Assembly (NCBI GenBank): GCA_025453675.1
Contig: JALOPW010000021.1
Span: forward strand, 1-34,360
Direction of reading: 5' to 3'
DNA from: Methanolinea sp.
GTDB lineage: Archaea; Halobacteriota; Methanomicrobia; Methanomicrobiales; Methanospirillaceae
DNA length: 34,360 nucleotides
The first letter of the stretch is position 1; each line of letters begins with the position of its first letter. Made by a program: the position numbers and the translations under genes. Of this stretch, positions 28,372 through 34,360 are shown in pieces. The notes beneath the pieces were generated by a model, which saw only the letters and a program-made list of their open reading frames with translations, was not told the DNA's origin and made no database searches.

Positions 28372-29553
28372 TTAAAAGTCTGTCATCACCCGGAACTGGT
28401 CAATCTCCTCTTTATTCATCTGCTCCAGGAACAGGTCAGCAGCGGTATGCACGTCCTTGCTGGCCGTGATCGCCCGGCCGACCACGATGATGTCTGCTCC
28501 TGACGCGAGGGCCTTCTTCACCCCGTCGACGCGGATGCCCCCGGCGGTGGCCACCAGCAGCTTGCCTCCTGCGGCCTTCTTCATTGCGGGGATGTCTCCC
28601 CAGGCATGGGCAGAACCTTCTGCATCGATCGCCCGGTGCAGTTCGACGATGTCTGGCTTGACCTTGAGTATTTTCAAGACTTTCAATGGTTCGGGGACGT
28701 TGAGCATGTCCACCACCGAGTAGATGCCGGTCTTCCTTGCCTCTGCGATCGCCTTCTCGAGGGTAGCCTGGGGGGCGAGGCCGGAGATGACCACTGCATC
28801 GGCAGAGGCGTCCGCGGCCATCCGGGCCTCCAGGTTCCCGGTGTCGAGGATCTTCATGTCGGCAATAATAAAGGCATTGGGCCGCACCTTCCTGATCTCC
28901 GAGATGATCGAGAGGCCGAACCGCTTGATCAGCGGTGTCCCGGCCTCGATGACAAGGTGGTCGTTCTGCGGGAGCTCGGCGAGCACGGAGTGCACCTTGT
29001 TCATGTCCACCAGGTCAAGGGCTACCTGGAGGTATGGCGGGTCCCAGAGGCGCTGGACCTTGAACCCCATGACCGCGTGGGCGGCCCGGTCCTTCTCGTA
29101 GAGGAGGGTCTTCTGGTCGGGGAACTTCTCAATCGCCCTCGAGAGCGCCAGTTTCGTGGCCCCGTAGTTGTAGCGGTAGATCTTGTTGTAGTCGGCGGCG
29201 CCGGGGTCAAGGTAGATGCTTGCCAGGATGACCATGGACTCAAGGTCCGCCGTCCCGAACAGGCCCTCTTCCACGCAGTCGGCAACTGCTTTTGCCACCG
29301 CTGCCTGGACCGGCCCGAACATCTCCTGTATCTGGGTCCCCTTCCGCAGGGTCACCTTCGGGATGACCAGGGTGGCCGGCTTTGTGAGGAGGTTCGGGCG
29401 GACCACCGCCAGGAGCGGGGTGTGTCCCGCCGAGAGCTGGGACATGGCGTTCGCGAACGCAGATCCCACCGGTCCTTCCTTGTCTCCCAGAATCAGGTCA
29501 ACATGGGCCAGTTCCGGCCCGTCCCCCACCAGTGCTTCTCCTATACAATACAT
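28372..29553 (-). CDS. fae-hps: Fae-Hps fusion: formaldehyde-activating enzyme / 3-hexulose-6-phosphate synthase
   Basis: The fusion joins two formaldehyde enzymes. Fae condenses formaldehyde with tetrahydromethanopterin. Hps interconverts ribulose 5-phosphate plus formaldehyde and hexulose 6-phosphate, used by methanogens to make pentose phosphates. I choose the ATG at 29553 (MYCIGEALVGDGPELAHVDL), which puts the catalytic His at position 17 as in known Fae proteins; the open frame extends 27 codons upstream across the promoter. Fae spans about 1-165 (GPVGSAFANAMSQLSAGHTP visible). Hps spans about 175-393, with VALDLVDMNK, IADMKILDTG and the phosphate-binding ATAGGI and IIVVGRAIT. The 393-residue length fits archaeal fusions. 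AGGAG lies 12 bases upstream. Confidence 0.95.
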   Translation of the reverse strand: MYCIGEALVGDGPELAHVDLILGDKEGPVGSAFANAMSQLSAGHTPLLAVVRPNLLTKPATLVIPKVTLRKGTQIQEMFGPVQAAVAKAVADCVEEGLFGTADLESMVILASIYLDPGAADYNKIYRYNYGATKLALSRAIEKFPDQKTLLYEKDRAAHAVMGFKVQRLWDPPYLQVALDLVDMNKVHSVLAELPQNDHLVIEAGTPLIKRFGLSIISEIRKVRPNAFIIADMKILDTGNLEARMAADASADAVVISGLAPQATLEKAIAEARKTGIYSVVDMLNVPEPLKVLKILKVKPDIVELHRAIDAEGSAHAWGDIPAMKKAAGGKLLVATAGGIRVDGVKKALASGADIIVVGRAITASKDVHTAADLFLEQMNKEEIDQFRVMTDF

Positions 29554-29670
29554 AGAATCTGAAAACTCCTGTGTAGTATGTGACCGCATTATATGATAAA
29601 TATTGTAATTACCGGGATTTACCGTATGGTACAATGGTCTGCACTCCCCTGTGCGGTGTCATCGCCGGTG

Positions 29671-29695
29671 AAAGTCGGCAACCCCCCGACTTTTT
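29671..29695. terminator. Stem-loop between the carboxymuconolactone-decarboxylase-like gene and fae-hps
   Basis: AAAGTCGG (29671-29678) and CCGACTTT (29686-29693) form a perfect 8-bp stem with a 7-base loop. It lies about 70 bases after the stop of the upstream minus-strand gene. It may protect or terminate that transcript; the clearest T-run is on the plus side, so direction is uncertain. Confidence 0.3.
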
Positions 29696-29765
29696 GAGTG
29701 AAAATAGAGGAAATGAATATTTTTTATGAAGGGCCGCTTCACAATTGGGTCCCGTCACTCCTTCA

Positions 29766-30155
29766 TCAGCCCGATCCTTCCCGGTCTCTCGCGGCGAATA
29801 CTTCTTTTGCCACCGCCATGCCGTTCAGGGCGGCAGGAAACCCGGCATAGACTGCCATCTGGGTGATGACCTCGACGATCTCCTCCCTGGTGCACCCGAC
29901 GTTCAGCGCCATGGAGATGTGGGCGTTCAACTGGACCGGTGCATTGCCAAGCGCAGTAAGGGCCGCAACCGTTGCGATCTGGCGCGATTTAAGGTCAAGA
30001 TCCGGCCTGCACAGGATATCCCCATAGGGAAACTCGATGGTATACCGGCCTAAGGCAGGAGCAATTTCCTTCAGGTTGTCGAGCATTGCATCAACGCCCC
30101 TGCCATGCATCTTCTCCAGCTGTTCTTTCCCACGTTCGAACCTTTCATCACGCAC
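29766..30155 (-). CDS. Carboxymuconolactone-decarboxylase-family (AhpD-like) protein
   Basis: The product is a small helical protein of the CMD/AhpD superfamily. I start it at the GTG at 30155, six bases after CGGAG, giving 129 residues. The longer frame would run back into the tRNA-Trp gene, so it is rejected. The core is LKSRQIATVAALTALGNAPV, then LNAHISMALNVGCTREEIVEV and YAGFPAALNGM. The pair of Cys that AhpD-type peroxidase partners use (CxxC) is absent; only Cys in NVGC remains, so a decarboxylase-like or other role is likelier than disulfide reductase. It lies 210 bases upstream of fae-hps and just downstream of tRNA-Trp on the same strand. Confidence 0.85.
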   Translation of the reverse strand: MRDERFERGKEQLEKMHGRGVDAMLDNLKEIAPALGRYTIEFPYGDILCRPDLDLKSRQIATVAALTALGNAPVQLNAHISMALNVGCTREEIVEVITQMAVYAGFPAALNGMAVAKEVFAARDREGSG

Positions 30156-30264
30156 AATAATCTCCGGGAGAGTGTTGTCCCGCGGGGAAAATGAAACCGG
30201 ATGTCTGGTCCGGCTGAAAAACTGGAGCACAAGGGCTTTGGGGGGGCTGGGATTGCTGAAAATG

Positions 30265-30422
30265 TGGGGTCGGTGAGATTTGAACTCACGATCGACGGGT
30301 CTCTCCGACATGCGTCAGTGCTCCAACGGATCATCATCAATTCAGGAGACCCATTGTTCATCATTCACACGACGCGAAAGACCGCTGGAGCCCGTCGCCA
30401 TTCCGGACTAGGCCACGACCCC
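30265..30422 (-). tRNA. tRNA-Trp (anticodon CCA) with an 84-base intron
   Basis: Read on the minus strand, the gene begins GGGGTCG and ends CGACCCC, a perfect 7-bp acceptor stem, followed by discriminator A at 30265; terminal CCA is not encoded. The D arm reads GCCTAGTCCGGAATGGC. The anticodon stem is ACGGG/CCCGT, with loop C-T-CCA-G interrupted after position 37. The T arm is GTGAG-TTCAAAT-CTCAC. CTCC of the anticodon loop pairs with GGAG near the intron's 3' end, with three-base bulges AG^C and AG^A on either side. That is the archaeal bulge-helix-bulge cut site, giving a 74-nt mature tRNA. Confidence 0.95.
30301..30384 (-). ncRNA. Box C/D guide RNA encoded by the tRNA-Trp intron
   Basis: The intron carries all four boxes in order on the minus strand: C (ATGATGA), D' (CTGA), C' (TGATGA) and D (CTGA). 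The sequences flanking C and D (GTGTG and CGCAT) can form the terminal stem. The guide before D' (GGGTCTC) pairs with GAGACCC at the 3' splice region and its fifth base faces position 39, a C here. The guide before D (TGGAGC) pairs with GCTCCA and its fifth base faces C34. This matches the known euryarchaeal pre-tRNA-Trp system, in which the intron guides 2'-O-methylation at 34 and 39 before splicing. Confidence 0.92.
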
Positions 30423-30449
30423 GTGACTGTATGAGGTCGCTTTGTGCCG

Positions 30450-30458
30450 ATTTAATGG
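30450..30458. promoter_or_regulatory. Shared AT-rich promoter element between tRNA-Trp and the acyl-CoA synthetase gene
   Basis: TTTAATGG (plus) or CATTAAAT (minus) is the only AT-rich element in the 70-base divergent gap. It lies about 30 bases from the tRNA 5' end. It also lies about 26 bases before an inferred start near 30480, just ahead of the ATG at 30492. One element may serve both directions, or each has a weak box of its own. Confidence 0.35.
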
Positions 30459-30491
30459 TTATGCTGTGATCCGGTGGGGATATATGATCTC

Positions 30492-32210
30492 ATGACGCAC
30501 CCATTTGGGATGGATGCAGGCAGCTATGATTGCGGCACCTCTGCCTACCCCTTGCAGGGATATACCATAGGCGAGATGCTGAACATGATAGCCAGGAAGT
30601 ACCCCCGCACAGAGGCGCTGGTCTCGGTGCACCAGGGGATCCGCTACACGTACAGTGAATTCCTGGAGAGAGTGAACGATCTGGCCAGGGGCCTGATGGC
30701 GATCGGAGTGGAGAAGGGCAACAGAGTGGGTATCTGGGCCATGAACCATGCCGAGTGGGTCCTGACGCAGTGTGCCACCACCAAGATCGGTGCCATCATG
30801 GTGAATATCAACCCTGCCTACCGCACGTACGAGCTCGAATACGTCCTCAGGCAGGCTGAGATCCAGACCATCATCGTCCAGGGCCGGTTCAAGACCTCCG
30901 ACTACGTGGGTATGTTCTGCGAGGCCTGCCCCGAGGTCAGCACCTCGCGTCCCGGGCATCTCGAGAGCGAGAAATTCCCCTTTCTCAAGAATGTCATCTT
31001 CATGGGGGAGACCCCGCATCAGGGCATGTTCACCTGGCAGGAGATCATCACCAGGGGCCAGAAGGTGAGCATGGACGAGCTCGTGGCCCGGGAAGAGTCC
31101 CTCGATTTCGATGATCCCATCAATATCATGTATACCAGTGGCACCACCGGCTTTCCCAAGGGCGTGGTGCTCTCCCACCACAGCATCCTGAACAACGGGT
31201 ATATCATCGGGGAGGGGATGAACTTCACCGAGAAGGACCGGCTCTGTATCCCGGTTCCGTTCTACCACTGCTTCGGGATGGTGCTCTCGAACATGGCCTG
31301 CATGACCCACGCGAGTACCATGGTCCTGCCAGGACCCACCTTCAATGCCGAAGACGTATTAAAGACGGTCCAGGAAGAGCGCTGCACTGCCCTGCACGGG
31401 GTTCCGACCATGTTCATTGCCGAGCTCGGCCATCCCGATTTTACAAAATATTCCATGCAGACACTCCGTACCGGGATCATGGCCGGGTCCCCCTGCCCCA
31501 TCGAGGTGATGAAGGAGGTCAACAGGAAGATGAATATGTCCGAGATTGTCATCGTCTACGGGCAGACCGAGACTGCACCCGGTGTGACCATGACCACCAC
31601 CCGGGATCCCCTGGAGCGCCGTGTCTCCACGGTGGGACGGGTATTCCCCCATACCGAGATCAAGATCATCGATCCCAAGAGCAGGAAGATAGTTCCCCGG
31701 GGCGAGATCGGGGAGATATGTGCCCGCGGTTATTGCGTCATGAAATGCTATTATAACAATCCGAACGCCACCCATGCCACGCTCGACGAGAATCGATGGA
31801 ACCACACCGGGGATCTCGGCACCATCGACGAGGAAGGGTATGTGAAGATCGTGGGTCGCCTAAAGGACATGGTCATACGGGGCGGTGAGAATATCTATCC
31901 CAGGGAGATCGAGGAGTTCCTTCACCACCACCCAAAGGTTGCCGACGTCTACGTGGTCGGGGTCCCGGATGTCAAATATGGTGAGGAGCTCTGCGCCTGG
32001 GTTATGGTGGAGAACGGGCATTCCCTCATTGAGGAGGAGGTCAAAGAGTTCTGCCGCGGGAAGATTGCCCACTACAAGATCCCGCGGTATGTCATGTTCG
32101 TCACCGAGTTCCCGATGAGCATCACGGGGAAGATCCAGAAGTTCAAGATGCGGGAGACCTCCATCCAGGTCCTCGGGCTCGAGGACGCCTCAAAGATAGA
32201 GACAGCGTGA
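30492..32210 (+). CDS. AMP-forming acyl-CoA synthetase
   Basis: The enzyme activates a carboxylic acid through an acyl-adenylate and transfers it to CoA. ANL-superfamily motifs are complete: phosphate loop YTSGTTGFPKGVVLSHHS, VPFYHCFGM, YGQTETAPGVT, TGDLGTIDEEGYVKIVGRLKD, the hinge MVIRGGENIYPREIEE, and catalytic Lys in TGKIQKFKMRE near the C terminus. I prefer the ATG at 30492 (572 residues), because the promoter element at 30450 would put transcription initiation after the alternative GTG at 30474. It resembles fatty-acyl-CoA synthetases, but acid chain length cannot be assigned. Methanogens lack fatty-acid membranes, so a short- or branched-chain acid is plausible (inference). A T-run at 32228-32234 follows. 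Confidence 0.9.
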   Translation: MTHPFGMDAGSYDCGTSAYPLQGYTIGEMLNMIARKYPRTEALVSVHQGIRYTYSEFLERVNDLARGLMAIGVEKGNRVGIWAMNHAEWVLTQCATTKIGAIMVNINPAYRTYELEYVLRQAEIQTIIVQGRFKTSDYVGMFCEACPEVSTSRPGHLESEKFPFLKNVIFMGETPHQGMFTWQEIITRGQKVSMDELVAREESLDFDDPINIMYTSGTTGFPKGVVLSHHSILNNGYIIGEGMNFTEKDRLCIPVPFYHCFGMVLSNMACMTHASTMVLPGPTFNAEDVLKTVQEERCTALHGVPTMFIAELGHPDFTKYSMQTLRTGIMAGSPCPIEVMKEVNRKMNMSEIVIVYGQTETAPGVTMTTTRDPLERRVSTVGRVFPHTEIKIIDPKSRKIVPRGEIGEICARGYCVMKCYYNNPNATHATLDENRWNHTGDLGTIDEEGYVKIVGRLKDMVIRGGENIYPREIEEFLHHHPKVADVYVVGVPDVKYGEELCAWVMVENGHSLIEEEVKEFCRGKIAHYKIPRYVMFVTEFPMSITGKIQKFKMRETSIQVLGLEDASKIETA

Positions 32211-32227
32211 GGGGGCATCATTCTTCC

Positions 32228-32234
32228 TTTTTTT
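32228..32234 (+). terminator. T-run after the acyl-CoA synthetase gene
   Basis: Seven Ts begin about 18 bases past the stop codon. It is a likely oligo-T termination site before repeat locus C. Confidence 0.45.
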
Positions 32235-32297
32235 GGGAAGATGCCCAAGCAGGATTGACAGAGACATTGGAATCGTTGTGAGTCTATCGCACTGAAT

Positions 32298-32750
32298 CCT
32301 ATCGCGTTTCGGGGATGCCACAACGGCGGGGGTTTCAGCCCCAGGAATGTCTCAGTTGGGAGTGCGGTTTTGTTCTGAAGGGAGGGGGAAACGCCGCGAG
32401 GGCTCCACCCCTCTTACCCCATCGAAGGCTTCGCCTTTTGAAACCAGGGCGACCTGGCGGTCGCAATAGAAACGATTCACATCGCAACAGGACCCTCTCT
32501 TAGCCCTGACCTTGTTATGTTGTGGAATGCTGCACTGGTGGTGTGAAGCCCCCGGAGCGTCTTAGGGGAGTGTGCGGTTTTTTTTCTGACAGGAGGGGGG
32601 AGAATCCCCCCTCCCTGACCCTCCCCCACCAACGCGATGGTCCTTGGGCAAAGTTCTCCGGGTATACTCAGGATGACCTGTCTCCAGCACTCGGGCCTAC
32701 TGCATTTATGCCAAATCGGAGCCCCGAGAGCGTTATCCTCGGGAGTGCGG
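32298..32750. repeat. Repeat locus C: three partly degenerate core copies
   Basis: Cores lie at 32298-32367 (close to loci A and B), about 32519-32577 (diverged) and 32682-32750 (begins CAGCACTCGGGCCTA, centre deleted, ends GAGTGCGG). A module at 32386-32465 (GCGAGGGCTC, CGACCTGGCGGTCGC) matches locus A. A perfect hairpin, arms GGAGGGGGGA and TCCCCCCTCC, lies at 32592-32614, followed by CGCGATGGTCC and AGTTCTCCGGG, also seen in variant form at locus A. No gene is supported in 32211-32978; 32751-32978 shows nothing I can name beyond AT-richer DNA. Confidence 0.7.
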
Positions 32751-32978
32751 CCAGATTGTTCGAGAGTCTCCCTCTCCCGTAAAATCCCGGACAGTAAATA
32801 AAAAAACTACCTGATTCTCTTCGAGACACACGCATATGCATTCATGAAAACGGCGCAGCCATGTTCATATTCACACATCATGCACTCCGTTCAGAATTTT
32901 GGGCATAAATTATGAAAATCACGAAATGATGTTCATTCGAAAGGCAGCGAATATGAAGGAGACTCGAAAAGGATTCCT

Positions 32979-34295
32979 TCACTTCGTGTTCTCGGCCGCT
33001 CGCTTCACCAGCGCCGCCGCCGCCCGGGAAGCGCCTTTGAGGATCTCCTCCTCCTCCGGGACGACGCGGTCTTTCATCAGCACCTTCCCCTGGCAGATCG
33101 TGGTCTTCACCGCGCTCCCAGAACAGGAATAGACCAGGTTCGAGGAGATGTGATGCAGGGGGGTGTTGCACACGGCACGGGAGTCGACCAGGACAAGGTG
33201 CGCGGGCTCCCCCGGGGCAATGACACCCCTCCCGAACCCCAGCGCCTGGGACCCTGCCGAAGTGGCCATCGAGAGAGCCTCCTCTGCAGGGAGGAGGGTC
33301 TGGGAGTTCCAGGCATACTTCTGGAGGAGTGCCGCGGTCTTCATCTCCTCGAAGAGATCCAGGTTGTTGTTGGAGGCACACCCGTCGGTTCCGAGGGTTA
33401 CAGATGCACCCGCTTCCTTCAGCCAGTGGTAGGGCATGGCCCTGCCGGTGGCAAGTTTCATGTTGCTCGCCGGGTTATGGGAGACATGCACGCCCCGCTG
33501 AGCCAGGAGGCGGCACTCGTCATTGTCAAGCCAGCAGCAGTGGGCCGCGACGGTCCGGGGCGTCAGGATGCCGCATTCGTCGAGGATGGTCACCGGGCGC
33601 TTTTTCCACTGGGATACGGCATCCTGCACCTCCTTCTCGGTCTCGCTCAAATGGACATGGATCCCTATCTTCTTCTCCCCTGCAAACCCGGAGAGCCACC
33701 GCAATCCCTCTTGCGAGACGGTGTAGACTGCATGGGGCCCGACGGCTGCCCTGATCCGGGGGTTCTGCATGGCCTGGATCGAGGAGACCACGCGCTCGGT
33801 GGCCCTGCACTCTGCCTCCCGCTTCTCGTCTGAGAAGAGGTCGATGAAGCCGTAGGAGAGGACCGCACAGAGCCCCATTTCATCCACCGCTTTCGCGGCA
33901 TCCTCCATGAAGAAGTACATGTCATTGAAGGCCACGGTACCTGACCTGATCATCTCGAGGCAGGCCAGTTTCGTGCCCCAGTAGACCTCCTCCCCTGTCA
34001 GGTGGGCCTCGAGCGGCCAGATCTTCTGGGTCAGCCACTCCTGCAGGGGCATATCATCCGCATAGCCCCTCAGCAGGGTCATGGCAGCATGTGTATGGGT
34101 GTTCACCAGTCCCGGGAGCGCCAGGTCTCCATCTCCGTCGATACAGGCATCCGCCTCCCCGCGGCAGGTTCGGGCAATCCCCTCGCCCACGGAGGCGATG
34201 GTCCCGGCCTCATCGATGAAAATATCCTGGAGCCTCCCTCCCACCATGACCCTCTCGATAAGGAGCGATCCTCCTTGTGAATGCATGTCGTCCAT
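32979..34295 (-). CDS. dadD: 5'-deoxyadenosine deaminase / MtaD-type amidohydrolase
   Basis: The product is an amidohydrolase of the adenosine/SAH/5'-deoxyadenosine deaminase group. In methanogens DadD deaminates 5'-deoxyadenosine (a radical-SAM by-product), S-adenosylhomocysteine and methylthioadenosine. The 438-residue protein has the metal-binding NTHTH (His67, His69), HVHLSETEKEV with the third-strand His, AAHCCWLD, and LGTDGCASNNNLDLFEEM with the final Asp. The start at 34295 follows AGGAGGA by seven bases. That ribosome site overlaps the stop codon of the upstream gene, so the two are in one operon. Substrate range among the three adenosyl compounds cannot be fixed from sequence. Confidence 0.9.
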   Translation of the reverse strand: MDDMHSQGGSLLIERVMVGGRLQDIFIDEAGTIASVGEGIARTCRGEADACIDGDGDLALPGLVNTHTHAAMTLLRGYADDMPLQEWLTQKIWPLEAHLTGEEVYWGTKLACLEMIRSGTVAFNDMYFFMEDAAKAVDEMGLCAVLSYGFIDLFSDEKREAECRATERVVSSIQAMQNPRIRAAVGPHAVYTVSQEGLRWLSGFAGEKKIGIHVHLSETEKEVQDAVSQWKKRPVTILDECGILTPRTVAAHCCWLDNDECRLLAQRGVHVSHNPASNMKLATGRAMPYHWLKEAGASVTLGTDGCASNNNLDLFEEMKTAALLQKYAWNSQTLLPAEEALSMATSAGSQALGFGRGVIAPGEPAHLVLVDSRAVCNTPLHHISSNLVYSCSGSAVKTTICQGKVLMKDRVVPEEEEILKGASRAAAALVKRAAENTK

Positions 34296-34306
34296 CCAGA
34301 TTCCTC

Positions 34307-34360
34307 CTAGGCGAGATCCCTGATGATACGGGATATGATCTCTTCTGTCCTTTCTTTATA
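34307..34360 (-). CDS. C-terminal end of an unidentified gene
   Basis: On the minus strand, the right edge reads YKERTEEIISRIIRDLA and stops at TAG (34309-34307). The amphipathic helix character and the stop, placed inside the dadD ribosome site, mark it as a real upstream partner of dadD. Only 17 residues are visible, too few to name. Confidence 0.6.
   Translation of the reverse strand, partial: YKERTEEIISRIIRDLA

Noticed and set aside
28606-29562. Long open frame (318 codons) on the plus strand antisense to fae-hps
   Set aside because: It mirrors a well-identified gene; the His/Asp/Val-rich translation has no motif and long antisense frames are common in GC-rich DNA.
30156-30311. N-terminal extension of the carboxymuconolactone-decarboxylase-like protein
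   Set aside because: It would overlap the tRNA-Trp gene, while a GTG with a good ribosome site gives the family's usual length.

Overview
This is archaeal chromosomal DNA, most likely from a hydrogenotrophic methanogen of the order Methanomicrobiales (Methanoregula/Methanolinea/Methanosphaerula-like; inferred from gene content, no database search possible). Clear archaeal markers are transcription factor S, archaeosortase A, the XPF/FANCM-like nuclease-helicase Hef, peptidyl-tRNA hydrolase 2, archaeal-type GlyRS, a geranylgeranyl reductase for ether lipids and an Fae-Hps fusion. The DNA is GC-rich with dense operons, TATA-like boxes about 25-30 nt upstream of inferred transcript starts, and frequent GTG/TTG starts after GGAG-type Shine-Dalgarno sequences.

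Layout. 0-5.3 kb: tfs (-), artA (+) running tail-to-tail into a CDP-alcohol phosphatidyltransferase (-), an arfC-sppA pair (+), then pth2-truD (-). 5.3-6.0 kb: gene-free repeat locus A. 6.0-10.3 kb: geranylgeranyl reductase, a four-gene cobalt/nickel ECF transporter operon (cbiM, PDGLE/CbiN-like, cbiO, cbiQ) and a conserved small protein. 10.4-15.0 kb: bacterial-type gyrB-gyrA, both with TTG starts, followed by a short relic resembling the end of a different gyrA. 15.3-15.7 kb: repeat locus B. 15.7-22.5 kb: housekeeping genes (YjbQ, UPF0147, a zinc-ribbon p27-type protein, hef, glyS, an HTH protein, a UPF0173 hydrolase). 22.5-23.4 kb: sparse region with a possible 28-residue membrane peptide and several palindromes. 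23.4-28.3 kb: surface/polyphosphate-type operon cotH-VTC-DUF4956 plus an unrecognised secreted protein. 28.4-30.5 kb: fae-hps, a carboxymuconolactone-decarboxylase-like protein and an intron-containing tRNA-Trp gene. 30.5-34.3 kb: an acyl-CoA synthetase, repeat locus C, 5'-deoxyadenosine deaminase and the tail of another gene.

Most notable. (1) The tRNA-Trp intron is itself a box C/D guide RNA; the guide sequences read by eye target C34 and position 39 of the same tRNA. (2) A noncoding repeat family, with a unit of roughly 0.21 kb in head-to-tail arrangement and G/C-rich hairpins, occupies three intergenic loci; two hairpins at locus B differ by compensatory changes. (3) A gyrA-tail relic just downstream of gyrBA, plus base composition and start codons unlike the neighbours, suggests the gyrase operon replaced an older one in place. 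(4) The cotH-VTC-DUF4956 operon with its repeat-rich CotH and neighbouring secreted protein is the best candidate for an under-described archaeal surface system.
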